Of a DNA stretch of 64,000 nt, positions 44,867 to 53,753 are shown piece after piece. The DNA is from Methylobacterium currus. Lineage in GTDB: Bacteria > Pseudomonadota > Alphaproteobacteria > Rhizobiales > Beijerinckiaceae. The stretch is from assembly GCF_003058325.1 (NCBI RefSeq), contig NZ_CP028843.1, positions 859,501-923,500 on the forward strand. The letters run 5' to 3'. Every line of letters begins with the position of its first letter. Positions within the stretch are counted from its first letter, which is position 1. A program made the translations under genes and the position numbers. The notes under the pieces were generated by a model, which had not been told where the DNA came from, did not search any database, and worked only from the letters and a program-made list of their open reading frames with translations.

Positions 44867-45982
44867 GTGGCCCCCACCCACTCGGCCCTGTCCCGGCGGG
44901 CCTCCAAGCCGGGCTTCTCGACCCCGATCATCGTGGATCCCGCCGCGCATCCCGAGGCGATGGCCCGCCCGCCCTATCCGTTCTCGGCCATCGTCGGGCA
45001 GGACGCGATGCGGCGTGCGCTGCTCGTCGCGGCGGTCGATCCGGCGGTAGGCGGGGTGCTGGTCTTCGGCGATCGCGGCACCGGCAAGTCCACCGCCGTT
45101 CGGGCGCTCGCCGCCCTGCTGCCGCCGATGCGGGCGGTCGCGGGCTGTCCTTACGCCTGCGATCCGGTCGATGCCGCCTCGCTCTGCCCGGCCTGCACGG
45201 CGCGCCGGGCGCAGGGTCTCACCGTCAAGACCGTGCCGGTGCCGGTGGTCGACCTGCCGCTCGGCGCCACCGAGGACCGGGTCGTCGGAGCCCTCGATAT
45301 CGGCCGGGCGCTCGGGGCCGGCGAGAAGGCGTTCGAGCCGGGCTTGCTCGCCCGCGCCAACCGGGGGTTCCTCTACATCGACGAGGTCAACCTGCTGGAG
45401 GACCACCTCGTCGACCTGCTCCTCGACGTGGCGGCCTCGGGCGTGAACACGGTCGAGCGCGAGGGCCTGAGCCTGCGCCACCCGGCGCGGTTCGTCCTCG
45501 TCGGCAGCGGCAACCCGGAGGAGGGCGAGTTGCGCCCGCAGCTCCTCGACCGGTTCGGCCTCGCCGTCGCGGTGACGACGCCTGCCGACCTGGCCAGCCG
45601 GGTGACGATCGTGCGCCGCCGCGACGCGTACGAGCGCGATCCCGCCGGTTTCGCGGCCGAGTGGTCGGCGGAGGAGGCGCGGCTCGGGCAGGCGATCCTG
45701 GCGGCCCGGGCGCAGCTGCCCGAGGTCGCGGTGCCGGACGCGGTGCTGGAGGCGTCAGCCCGGCTCTGCCTGGCGCTCGGCACCGACGGCTTGCGCGGCG
45801 AGCTGACCCTGATGCGCACCGCCCGCGCCCTGGCGAGCCTCGACGGGGCCGGGACCGTGACCCTCGACCACCTGCGCGAGGTCGCCCCGAGCGCCTTGAG
45901 CCACCGCCTGCGCCGCAACCCCCTCGACGAGGCCGGGTCGGAGGCCCGGATCGGCCGGGCGCTCGCCGAGGTGCTCGGGTGA
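44867..45982 (+). CDS. bchI: Magnesium chelatase ATPase subunit I
   Basis: A 371-residue AAA+ ATPase that with BchD drives Mg insertion by BchH. Walker A is F-G-D-R-G-T-G-K-S-T-A (about residues 67-77); Walker B region L-Y-I-D-E-V-N-L-L-E-D-H-L-V-D. Cys residues cluster in the insert between them (C-P-Y-A-C-D-P, L-C-P-A-C-T-A). Start is GTG 44867 after GAGGA. The stop overlaps the bchD GTG (GTGA). Confidence 0.95.
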   Translation: MAPTHSALSRRASKPGFSTPIIVDPAAHPEAMARPPYPFSAIVGQDAMRRALLVAAVDPAVGGVLVFGDRGTGKSTAVRALAALLPPMRAVAGCPYACDPVDAASLCPACTARRAQGLTVKTVPVPVVDLPLGATEDRVVGALDIGRALGAGEKAFEPGLLARANRGFLYIDEVNLLEDHLVDLLLDVAASGVNTVEREGLSLRHPARFVLVGSGNPEEGELRPQLLDRFGLAVAVTTPADLASRVTIVRRRDAYERDPAGFAAEWSAEEARLGQAILAARAQLPEVAVPDAVLEASARLCLALGTDGLRGELTLMRTARALASLDGAGTVTLDHLREVAPSALSHRLRRNPLDEAGSEARIGRALAEVLG

Positions 45983-47709
45983 GCGCCGCGCCCGACGCGG
46001 CCTGGACCCAGGCCTGCCTCGCGGCGGTCCTGGTGGCGATCGACCCGGCGGGGACGAGCGTCGTCGTGCGCTCCCGGCCTGGCCCGGTGCGGGAGGCCTG
46101 GCTCGACCGATTGCGCGCCCTTCTCCCCGAAGGCACGCCGGTGACGCGTCTCCCGCCCGGCATCGCCGACGACGCGCTCCTCGGTGGGCTCGACCTCCCG
46201 GCGACCTTGAGGGCCGGGCAGCCGGTGGCGCAGCCCGGCCTCATCGCCCGCAGCCATGGCGGCGTTGTGGTGGTGCCGATGGCCGAAAGGCTCAGCCCCG
46301 GCACCGCGGCGCGGATCGCGCAAGGACTCGATACCGGCGCCGTCGAAATCGCCCGGGACGGGATCGCGACCCGGCACCCGGCCCGCTTCGGGCTCATGCT
46401 CCTTGATGAAGGAGAGGGTGAGGACGAGACCCTGCCGGCTTGCCTCGCCGACCGCGCGGCCCTCCATCTCGACCTCGACGCCGTGCCGCTCGGCGCCCTC
46501 GCGACCACCCAGCCACTCCCCGACCTCATGGCCGCCCGCGCGGCCCGGCCCGAGGTCCCGCCCGAGGCGGCCGAGGCCGTGTGCGCCCTCGCTTCGCGGC
46601 TCGGCATCGCGTCCTTGCGCGCGCCGCTCCTCGCCTTGCGGGTGGCGCGGATGCACGCGGCGCTCGCCGGACGCGCGGCTTTGGACGATTCCGATCTCGC
46701 CGCCGCCGCCGCCCTGGTGCTCGCGCCCCGGGCGTGCACCTGGCCGTCCGACGCGATCGAGGCTCCGTCCGAGCCTCCGCCGCCGGACCGCGACGAGGCC
46801 GGAGCGGCAGACCAGGACGACGACCGGAACGGCGACGATCCGAGCCTCGACGACCGCGTCCTCGCAGCTGTCGCGGCGAGCCTGCCGCCCGGCCTCCTCG
46901 CCCGTCTGCTCGCGGGCGAGGGCCCTCGCACCCGCAGCCCCGGCGCGGGCCGCGCCGGGGCCTCCGCGTCGGCCCAAAGCGGCCGCCCGGTCGGGGCGCG
47001 GCCGGGCGATCCGCGCCGCGGCCGCCTCGCCCTGATCGAGACCCTGCGGGCCGCGGCGCCCTGGCAGCGCCTGCGCCGGGGCGGGGCTGAGGCGCGCCTG
47101 CGCATCACGGCCGACGACCTGCGCATCCGCCGCCTGGTGCGGAAGCGCGAGACCACCACGATCTTCGCGGTCGATGCCTCCGGCTCCGCCGCCCTGGAGC
47201 GGCTGGCCGAGGCCAAGGGCGCGGTCGAATCGCTGCTCGCCGAGTGCTACGTGCGGCGCGACCGCGTCGCCCTTGTGGCCTTCCGGGGCCGCAATGCCGA
47301 CCTCTTGCTCGCCCCGACCCGCTCGCTGGTGCGGGCCAAGCGCGCGCTCGCCTCCCTGCCGGGGGGCGGCGGCACCCCGCTCGCGGCCGGCATCGAGGCG
47401 GCGGGACGGCTCGCCGCCGCCGAGCGCCGGGCCGGGCGCAGCGCGACCGTGCTGCTCCTCACCGACGGCCGCGCCAACATCGCCCGCTCCGGCGCGCCGG
47501 GCCGGGCCCAGGCGGGCGCCGACGCCCTGAGCGCCGCCAAGGCGCTGGCGGCGGAGGGCACCCGCGCCCTGGTGATCGACACCGCCGCCCGCCCGCAGGA
47601 CTTGGCCCGGGCGCTGGCCGCCGCGATGGCCGCGCGCTACCTCGCCATGCCGCAGGCCGATGCCGCGCGCCTGACCCGGGCCGTGCGCGAGGCCGCCCCG
47701 CCGGGTTGA
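45979..47709 (+). CDS. bchD: Magnesium chelatase subunit D
   Basis: A 576-residue subunit: an N-terminal degenerate AAA+ domain without a Walker A, an acidic Pro/Asp-rich linker (P-P-P-P-D-R-D-E-A-G, about residues 262-285), and a C-terminal von Willebrand A integrin-I domain with the MIDAS motif V-D-A-S-G-S-A. L-L-L-T-D-G-R-A-N supplies another metal ligand. GTG start coupled to bchI. Confidence 0.94.
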   Translation: MSAAPDAAWTQACLAAVLVAIDPAGTSVVVRSRPGPVREAWLDRLRALLPEGTPVTRLPPGIADDALLGGLDLPATLRAGQPVAQPGLIARSHGGVVVVPMAERLSPGTAARIAQGLDTGAVEIARDGIATRHPARFGLMLLDEGEGEDETLPACLADRAALHLDLDAVPLGALATTQPLPDLMAARAARPEVPPEAAEAVCALASRLGIASLRAPLLALRVARMHAALAGRAALDDSDLAAAAALVLAPRACTWPSDAIEAPSEPPPPDRDEAGAADQDDDRNGDDPSLDDRVLAAVAASLPPGLLARLLAGEGPRTRSPGAGRAGASASAQSGRPVGARPGDPRRGRLALIETLRAAAPWQRLRRGGAEARLRITADDLRIRRLVRKRETTTIFAVDASGSAALERLAEAKGAVESLLAECYVRRDRVALVAFRGRNADLLLAPTRSLVRAKRALASLPGGGGTPLAAGIEAAGRLAAAERRAGRSATVLLLTDGRANIARSGAPGRAQAGADALSAAKALAAEGTRALVIDTAARPQDLARALAAAMAARYLAMPQADAARLTRAVREAAPPG

Positions 47710-47712
47710 ACG

Positions 47713-48588
47713 ATGGCACTCACCGACGACAGGCCCGCCTTCGCCCGGGAGGGCCGCGACTGGCCGAACCGCGAGGCGAGCCGCTTCGTGACCGCCAGCG
47801 GCCTGACCTGGCACGTGCAGGAGGCGGGCGAGGGCCCGGTGCTGCTCCTCGTCCACGGCACCGGCGCGGCGACCCATTCCTGGCGCGGGCTGCTGCCGCT
47901 GCTCGCCCGCGACTTCCGGGTGATCGCCCCCGACCTGCCGGGCCACGGCTTCACCGATCCCCTGCCGACGCCCTCGCTGCCGCGCATGGCCCGGGCGCTC
48001 GCCGACCTGCTGCGCAGTCTCGGGGTGGCGCCCGAGGTCGCGGTCGGCCATTCCGCCGGCGCCGCGATCCTGGCGCGGCTCTGCCTCGACGGGTCGCTGG
48101 CGCCGCGCCTCCTCGTCGGGCTCAACGCCGCCTTGAAGCCCTTCCCGGGCATGGCCGGCTTCATCTTCCCGGCCATGGCCCGCGCCCTGTTCCTCAACCC
48201 GGTGACCCCGCGGGTCTTCGCCTGGTCGGCCGACCGGGCGGCGGTGGAGCGGCTGATCCACGGCACCGGCTCGACCCTCGAGCGCACCGGCCTCGATCTC
48301 TACCGCCGCCTGTTCCAGACCCCCGGCCACGTCGCCGGCGCCCTCGGCATGATGGCGCATTGGGACCTCATCCCCCTCGACCGCGACCTGCCCCGCCTCG
48401 GCCCTCCGCTGCTCCTGATCGTCGGCGCGCAGGACCGCACCATCGCCCCCGACGTGTCGTTCGGCCTCGCCGACCGCCTCGGCGGAAAGGCGCGGGTGGA
48501 GCTGCTGCGCGGCCTCGGGCATCTGGCGCACGAGGAGAAGCCGGAGGTGGTGGCGGAGCTGATCCGGGCCGGGGCAGCGCAGGCCTAG
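47713..48588 (+). CDS. bchO: Alpha/beta-hydrolase BchO, Mg chelatase accessory protein
   Basis: A 291-residue alpha/beta-hydrolase-fold protein: oxyanion segment L-V-H-G-T-G-A-A-T-H-S-W, nucleophile elbow G-H-S-A-G-A-A, acid region V-G-A-Q-D-R-T-I-A-P and His in L-G-H-L-A-H-E-E. Position after bchD and the N-terminal D-W-P-N-R-E-A-S-R-F-V identify it as BchO. Biochemical role is not established. Three bases separate it from bchD. Confidence 0.92.
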   Translation: MALTDDRPAFAREGRDWPNREASRFVTASGLTWHVQEAGEGPVLLLVHGTGAATHSWRGLLPLLARDFRVIAPDLPGHGFTDPLPTPSLPRMARALADLLRSLGVAPEVAVGHSAGAAILARLCLDGSLAPRLLVGLNAALKPFPGMAGFIFPAMARALFLNPVTPRVFAWSADRAAVERLIHGTGSTLERTGLDLYRRLFQTPGHVAGALGMMAHWDLIPLDRDLPRLGPPLLLIVGAQDRTIAPDVSFGLADRLGGKARVELLRGLGHLAHEEKPEVVAELIRAGAAQA

Positions 48589-48654
48589 ACCTCGGCGAAG
48601 TCGAGCCTGCAAACCGTCTTTCCCGCTTGCCACCCGCCCCGACCGCGATGATAG

Positions 48655-48672
48655 TGTCAACTTATGTTGACA
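48655..48672. promoter_or_regulatory. PpsR operator overlapping the crtI start
   Basis: TGTCAACTTATGTTGACA is a perfect TGT-N12-ACA palindrome. The ATG at its centre (48664-48666) is the first in-frame start of crtI, so operator and start codon coincide. Confidence 0.85.
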
Positions 48673-50190
48673 CTCGATGAGGCGCCGCCGCGGGTCACGT
48701 CCGCCCGGCGCCGGCCCCGTGCGGTGGTGATCGGCAGCGGCTTCGGCGGGCTCGCGGCGGCGATCCGGCTCGGCGCGCGGGGCTACCGGGTGAGCGTGCT
48801 GGAACGCCTGGACCAGCCCGGCGGGCGGGCGCGGGTGCACCGGCAGGACGGGTTCACCTTCGATGCCGGGCCGACCATCGTCACCGCGCCGTTCCTGTTC
48901 GAGGAACTGTGGGCGCTCTGCGGGCGATCACTCGCCGACGACGTGACGCTTGTGCCGATGCGGCCGTTCTACCGGATTCGGTTCGATGACGGCGCCACCT
49001 TCGCGATGTGCGGCGAGGCCGAGGCGATGCGTGCCGAGGTCGAGCGCCTGTCGCCCGGCGAGGCCCCCGCCTATGACCGCTTCATGGCGCTCTCGGACGA
49101 GCTGTGCCGGGTCGGGTTCGAACAGCTCGGCGCGGTGCCGTTCGGGCGCCTCACCGACATGCTGCGCATCGCCCCCGACCTCTTGCGCATCGGCGGCCAT
49201 CGCAGCGTCTACGGCCTCGTCTCGTCGGTGTTCCGCGACGAGCGCCTGCGCACGGCGTTCAGCTTCCACCCGCTCCTCATCGGCGGCTCGCCGTTCCGGG
49301 CGAGCGCGCTCTACTGCCTGATCGCCGCCCTGGAGCGGCGCTGGGGCGTGCATTCGGTGCTCGGCGGCACCGGCGCCCTGGTGCGCGGGATGGTCCGCCT
49401 GATCGAGGGCCAGGGCGGCGAGGTGCGGTGCGGCGCCGAGGTCGAACGTATCCTGGTGACGAACGGGACCGCGCGGGGCGTGGCGCTGGCCGACGGCACG
49501 GAGATGCCCGCGGACGTGGTGGTGTCGAATGCCGATTCGGCTGCGACGGCGCTCCACCTGCTGCCGCAGGAGGCGCGGGGCTGGCGCGAGCGGCGGCTTG
49601 CCCGGGCTCACTCCTCGATGGGGCTGTTCGTCTGGTATTTCGGCACGCGGCGGACCTATCCGGACCTCGCCCACCACACGATCCTGCTCGGGCCGCGCTA
49701 TCGCGGGCTCCTCGACGACATCTTCACCGCCAAGGTGCTGGCCGAGGACATGAGCCTCTACCTGCACCGCCCGACCGCGACCGATCCGAGCGTCGCGCCG
49801 CCGGGCCACGACGCGTTCTATGCCCTCGTTCCCGTGCCGAACCTCGCCGGGGGGCAGGATTGGGCGAGGCTCGCCGAGCCGTTCCGGCAGCGCATCGCCG
49901 CACGCCTCGAAGCCACGATCCTGCCCGGCCTGTCAAAATCCCTCGTCACCTCCCGGGTGACGACGCCGCAGGATTTTTCCGACGATTTCCTGGCTTTCCG
50001 CGGCTCAGGCTTCGGCCTCGAACCGATCCTGACCCAGAGTGCATATTTCCGCCCGCACAATCGCTGCGGCGCGGTGCGCCACCTCTACCTCGTCGGCGCC
50101 GGCACCCATCCGGGGGCGGGGCTGCCGGGCGTGCTCTCCTCGTCGAAAATCCTCGATCGCGTGGTGCCGGATGCTGCCGTCTTCGCCTGA
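48664..50190 (+). CDS. crtI: Phytoene desaturase
   Basis: A 508-residue FAD enzyme taking phytoene to neurosporene or lycopene. N-terminal A-V-V-I-G-S-G-F-G-G-L-A-A-A-I-R-L, then L-D-Q-P-G-G-R-A; C-terminal L-Y-L-V-G-A-G-T-H-P-G-A-G-L-P-G-V motif. ATG 48664 sits inside a PpsR operator and has no Shine-Dalgarno (TGTCAACTT precedes it). TTG 48667 is next, and the GTG pair near 48724 is already within the FAD motif. A leaderless or weakly initiated message is possible. crtB overlaps the end by 20 bases. Confidence 0.94.
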   Translation: MLTLDEAPPRVTSARRRPRAVVIGSGFGGLAAAIRLGARGYRVSVLERLDQPGGRARVHRQDGFTFDAGPTIVTAPFLFEELWALCGRSLADDVTLVPMRPFYRIRFDDGATFAMCGEAEAMRAEVERLSPGEAPAYDRFMALSDELCRVGFEQLGAVPFGRLTDMLRIAPDLLRIGGHRSVYGLVSSVFRDERLRTAFSFHPLLIGGSPFRASALYCLIAALERRWGVHSVLGGTGALVRGMVRLIEGQGGEVRCGAEVERILVTNGTARGVALADGTEMPADVVVSNADSAATALHLLPQEARGWRERRLARAHSSMGLFVWYFGTRRTYPDLAHHTILLGPRYRGLLDDIFTAKVLAEDMSLYLHRPTATDPSVAPPGHDAFYALVPVPNLAGGQDWARLAEPFRQRIAARLEATILPGLSKSLVTSRVTTPQDFSDDFLAFRGSGFGLEPILTQSAYFRPHNRCGAVRHLYLVGAGTHPGAGLPGVLSSSKILDRVVPDAAVFA

Positions 50191-51238
50191 TGCGCCTCTC
50201 CGCGGGCTGCCGGCCCGCCCCGCCGACCACGCCGCCTGCCGGGCGGCGATCCGGACCGGCTCGCGCAGCTTCTACGCCGCCTCGTGGCTGCTGCCCCGGG
50301 CCGTACGCCGCGACGCCTACGGGCTCTACGCCTTCTGCCGCCTGTCCGACGACGCGGTCGACGGGGCGGGCGCCCGGGTCGACGCGGTGCCGCGCCTGCG
50401 GGCGCGCCTGGCGGCGGCTTATGCCGGCCGGCCCGCCGACGCCCCTGCCGACCGCGTGCTCGCCGAGATCGTGACCCGCCACGCGATCCCCCAGGCGCTG
50501 CCCGCCGCCCTCCTCGAGGGCCTCGCCTGGGACGCCGCCGGGCGCCGCCACCCGGACCTCTCCTCCCTCGTCGCCTACGCGGCCCGGGTCGCCGGCTCGG
50601 TCGGGGCGATGATGACGCTCGTCATGGGCGAGCGCTCAGCCGAAGCGCTGGCGCGGGCCTGCGATCTCGGCATCGCCATGCAGCTCACCAACGTCGCCCG
50701 GGACGTCGGTGAGGATGCCCGGGCGGGTCGCCTCTACCTGCCCGAATCCTGGCTGCGCGAGGCCGGTCTCGACCCCGACGCCTTCCTCGCCCGGCCGGAG
50801 CCGAGCCCCGCGCTCGCCGCCGTCGTCGCCCGCCTGCTCGACGACGCCGACCTCCTCTATGCGCGGGCGGAATCCGGCATCGCGATGCTGCCGCCCGCCT
50901 GCCGCCCCGCGGTGCGCGCCGCCGGGCTGATCTATGCCGAAATCGGTCGCGACCTTCTCCGCGGCGGGCTCGATCCGGTGACCCGCCGCGCCCGGGTGCC
51001 GGGCGCCCGCAAGGTACGGCTCCTGGCCCACGCCGTCGTCACGCCCTCGGCTCGCCGCGCCGACCGCCCGGTTTTGCCGGAAGCGGCCTTCCTGGTCGCG
51101 GCGGTGGCGGCGACGCCGCTTGCCCCCGCCGCGACGCGGCCGGCCTGGTGGAATTTCGGCGGGCAGGTCGTGCGCGTGCTCGACCTCATCGAGACCCTGC
51201 GCGAGCGCGAACGCCTCGGCGGCCCGGCGCCGTCGTGA
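50171..51238 (+). CDS. crtB: Phytoene synthase
   Basis: A 355-residue squalene/phytoene-synthase enzyme joining two geranylgeranyl diphosphates. Asp-rich motifs are Y-A-F-C-R-L-S-D-D-A-V-D near residue 57 and N-V-A-R-D-V-G-E-D-A-R-A-G-R-L-Y-L-P near 180. R-T-G-S-R-S-F-Y-A-A-S near 35 is also conserved. ATG 50171 overlaps crtI by 20 bases; the stop overlaps the next small gene. Confidence 0.94.
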   Translation: MLPSSPDAPLRGLPARPADHAACRAAIRTGSRSFYAASWLLPRAVRRDAYGLYAFCRLSDDAVDGAGARVDAVPRLRARLAAAYAGRPADAPADRVLAEIVTRHAIPQALPAALLEGLAWDAAGRRHPDLSSLVAYAARVAGSVGAMMTLVMGERSAEALARACDLGIAMQLTNVARDVGEDARAGRLYLPESWLREAGLDPDAFLARPEPSPALAAVVARLLDDADLLYARAESGIAMLPPACRPAVRAAGLIYAEIGRDLLRGGLDPVTRRARVPGARKVRLLAHAVVTPSARRADRPVLPEAAFLVAAVAATPLAPAATRPAWWNFGGQVVRVLDLIETLRERERLGGPAPS

Positions 51239-51378
51239 ACGAGACGCTGTTCGCGCTGCTGGATTTCGGGCTGGTCTTCGGGGCGGTACTGGGATTCGGA
51301 TTCTGGCAGCTCTGGCTGCTGCGGCGGGACAGGCGAACAGCCGTCCGCAGGAAGGCTGGGCCGAAGCGAGACGCGTGA
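51235..51378 (+). CDS. 47-residue membrane peptide coupled to crtB
   Basis: GTG 51235 overlaps the crtB stop (GTGA). The product has one span (F-A-L-L-D-F-G-L-V-F-G-A-V-L-G-F-G-F-W-Q-L-W-L-L) and a basic tail (R-R-D-R-R-T). Small hydrophobic genes after crtB are known in some carotenoid clusters, but I know of no assigned function. Coupling to crtB argues that it is made and may anchor or stabilise carotenoid enzymes (inference). Confidence 0.65.
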   Translation: MNETLFALLDFGLVFGAVLGFGFWQLWLLRRDRRTAVRRKAGPKRDA

Positions 51379-51619
51379 CGGTCGTTCGTCGATGGGTGCT
51401 CGGCGGGTGCGGGCTCGCCCGCTGACCCTGAGTGCGTCCGGTCGTCCTGTCGCGGCAGGACCCGGGATGGTTCATCGCCCGGGCCGAGGCCCCTGAGGCT
51501 GCTCGCCGGCGGAAAGCAGCCATGTCGCCGGCGATGTTTGCTCAGGGCGGCCGGAGCCTTCGTCGCTTGCCATCGCAGAACGCGTCATGCGAGGAGCCCT
51601 GCCTCGGACGGAGGCATCC

Positions 51620-52432
51620 ATGCATCGGACTGGTCTCGTTGCTCTGATCCTGGCAGCCTCCGCCCCTCGCCTCGCCCAGGCCGGCACGCTCTGCACCATC
51701 GTGATGGATGCCATGGACGGTCGCGTGCTGTTCGAACACGGCGACTGCCGCACCCGGGTGACGCCCGCCTCGACCTTCAAGATCCCGCTCGCCGTCATGG
51801 GCTTCGACAGCGGCTTCCTCACCGATGCCCACGCGCCCGTGCAGCCCTATAAGGCCGGCGATCCTGACTGGGGTGGCCAGGCGTGGCGGCAGCCGACCGA
51901 TCCGACGCGCTGGCTCAAATATTCCGTCGTCTGGTACTCGCAGCGCATCACCCACGCGCTGGGGGAGGCACGCGTGACCGAGTATGCGCGCAAGCTCGGC
52001 TTCGGGAATGCGGACATCTCCGGTGATCCCGGCAGGGCCAACGGCCTCGACCGGGCGTGGATCGCGTCGTCGCTCCAAGTCTCGCCCTACGAGCAGGTCG
52101 TCTTCCTGCGCCGGCTGGTGAACCATGCCTTGCCGGTCTCGGCGCAAGCGATGGCGAAGGCGGAGGACGTCGTCGAGGTCAGCCCCGCAGGCGGTGGCTG
52201 GCAGGTGCACGGCAAGACCGGCACGGCCTATCCGCGCGACGGGCGTGGCGTGTCCGACATGGCGCGCGCCTATGGCTGGTATGTCGGTTGGGCGACGAAG
52301 GGCGCACGCACGCTGCTCGTCGCACGGCTCGACCGGGACGAGCGCGCCGATCCGGTGCCGACCGGACTACGAACGCGAGCCGCCCTCCTGGCAGCGTGGC
52401 CCGCAACGGCCGACGCAGCGTCGCAGCCGTAG
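51620..52432 (+). CDS. Class D (OXA-type) beta-lactamase
   Basis: A 270-residue protein with signal peptide (A-A-S-A-P-R-L-A-Q-A-G, cleavage near residue 21). Active-site motifs: S51-T-F-K, S102-V-V, F128-G-N (many OXA enzymes have Tyr here) and K199-T-G; D-R-A-W-I-A-S-S-L-Q-V-S matches the conserved Trp region. Full length for the family. ATG 51620 follows CGGAGG. It marks the end of the photosynthesis genes. Natural substrate range cannot be told from sequence; it could also be a non-resistance OXA relative. Confidence 0.87.
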   Translation: MHRTGLVALILAASAPRLAQAGTLCTIVMDAMDGRVLFEHGDCRTRVTPASTFKIPLAVMGFDSGFLTDAHAPVQPYKAGDPDWGGQAWRQPTDPTRWLKYSVVWYSQRITHALGEARVTEYARKLGFGNADISGDPGRANGLDRAWIASSLQVSPYEQVVFLRRLVNHALPVSAQAMAKAEDVVEVSPAGGGWQVHGKTGTAYPRDGRGVSDMARAYGWYVGWATKGARTLLVARLDRDERADPVPTGLRTRAALLAAWPATADAASQP

Positions 52433-52434
52433 CA

Positions 52435-52483
52435 CGCCGAGATCCCGTATGAGGCGAGGCCGTTCGGGCTCGGGATCTCGGCG
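52435..52483. terminator. Hairpin after the beta-lactamase gene
   Basis: A 13-base perfect stem (CGCCGAGATCCCG at 52435-52447 with its complement at 52471-52483) around a 23-base loop, immediately after the beta-lactamase stop and facing the converging DUF3616 gene. Confidence 0.65.
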
Positions 52484-52572
52484 CGTCCTGGACATCCCGA
52501 CAGCATCCCGTGCGGCGAACGTCGTGACGAAGGAAGGTCTCGCGATCGTCCGGCCGGCGGGGTGAGCCCCGC

Positions 52573-53616
52573 TCACTCCAACTCCAGCACCACGCTCCGG
52601 AACCCCTGCGGCCTGCGCGCCGGGCAGATATCGGCGTCGTCGCTGATCAGTTGCACCTTCTTGCCGTCAGGGGCGACGATCAGGCCCTCGGGCTGGAAAT
52701 CGGGCAAAGCCGCCAAGGCCTCGGCCGCCCCCGCGACGCGGGACGGCGCCTCGCCGGCGGTGCCGGACCAGCGGTAGAGATCGGCGGCCTCGCCGCCGCT
52801 GCCGGAGCCGCCGGCGATCAGGAAATAGGCCTTGATCCCCGGCGCATAGGCGATGTCGCGGATGCCGCGGCCCTTGAGGTCGAGGGCGACCGGCTTCGCG
52901 AGCTTGGGCGCAGCGCCGCCCGCCAGTACCTCGGCCGGGTTCTCGAACGGCACCACCAGGGCGTCATTGTCGGCGTTGAGCGGGTTGCGCAGCGCGACGA
53001 ACAGGCCGCGCCCGTCGGGCGTCGGGCTCAGGCCCTCGATGGCGAAGCCGCGCCGCCGCGGGCTCAGGCTCGCCTTCGCCGCGAGGTCGACGGCGATGCG
53101 CTCGGACAGGCGCGGGTCGAGATCGGCGATAGCCTTGGCGAGGCCCTGGAAGGCCTGGCCCTTCGGCGTCACCGCGGGCGCCTTCGGGTCGCCGCCGACC
53201 GTGAGGGCGAGCATCTGGCGCGAGGCCTCGCGGGTGCGCCCCTCCGCGTCGCGGGCGTGCGAGCCCATCAGCACCAGGTCGCTGCCGAGCCAGGCGAGGG
53301 ATTCGAGGTCGGCCTTGGCGGGCTCCTCGCGACCGGAGGGCGCGAGCGCCGCGTCGAGGTCGCCGCCCTTCAGCATCAGCGGCGGGCCGGATTCGTCGGC
53401 CTTGTAGAGGCGCAAGGTGTTGTCCTGGTCGTCGACCACCAGGAAGCGGTCGCCGAAGCTGCCGGCCGGGTAGGGGACGGCGCCGGAGGCCTCGCACGGC
53501 CCCCAATGCATCAGCACCGGCCCGGTCTTCACCTCGGCCTGCGCGCCTTGCGCCGCGACGCAGAGGGCGAGCACGGAAACGAATCTCCCCAGGCGCTGTG
53601 AGCCCCGGCCCGTCAT
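52573..53616 (-). CDS. DUF3616-type secreted beta-propeller-like protein
   Basis: A 347-residue protein with an N-terminal signal (L-G-R-F-V-S-V-L-A-L-C-V-A-A-Q-G-A-Q-A). The mature part has repeated beta motifs such as D-R-F-L-V-V-D-D-Q-D-N-T-L-R-L-Y, K-A-D-L-E-S-L-A-W and R-R-R-G-F-A-I-E-G-L-S-P-T-P-D-G-R-G, matching DUF3616. Function is unknown; the calcium-binding-propeller-like pattern suggests a periplasmic protein. Monocistronic, with its own upstream region. Confidence 0.75.
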   Translation of the reverse strand: MTGRGSQRLGRFVSVLALCVAAQGAQAEVKTGPVLMHWGPCEASGAVPYPAGSFGDRFLVVDDQDNTLRLYKADESGPPLMLKGGDLDAALAPSGREEPAKADLESLAWLGSDLVLMGSHARDAEGRTREASRQMLALTVGGDPKAPAVTPKGQAFQGLAKAIADLDPRLSERIAVDLAAKASLSPRRRGFAIEGLSPTPDGRGLFVALRNPLNADNDALVVPFENPAEVLAGGAAPKLAKPVALDLKGRGIRDIAYAPGIKAYFLIAGGSGSGGEAADLYRWSGTAGEAPSRVAGAAEALAALPDFQPEGLIVAPDGKKVQLISDDADICPARRPQGFRSVVLELE

Positions 53617-53734
53617 GGCGATACTCCCTGGATCGCGGCCCGTCTGAGGTGGGACCGTCTTCGCAGTATTTCACGCAGGCCCGGATCTATTCAATGCGGC
53701 GAAGAAAAATTCTTCGTCTGCCCGAGCATCATGA

Positions 53735-53752
53735 GGGCCGCGGCGGCGGCCC
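53735..53752. terminator. Hairpin downstream of the 107-residue gene
   Basis: GGGCCGC and its complement GCGGCCC (53735-53741 / 53746-53752) begin one base past the minus-strand stop at 53754. A second small stem (GAAGAA-AAA-TTCTTC, 53701-53715) that reads with a T-run on the minus strand follows. Confidence 0.55.
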
Positions 53753-53753
53753 G

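Noticed and set aside
48667..48672. TTGACA in the crtI operator as a -35 box
   Set aside because: No -10-like hexamer 16-18 bases downstream, and the transcript would start after the crtI ATG.
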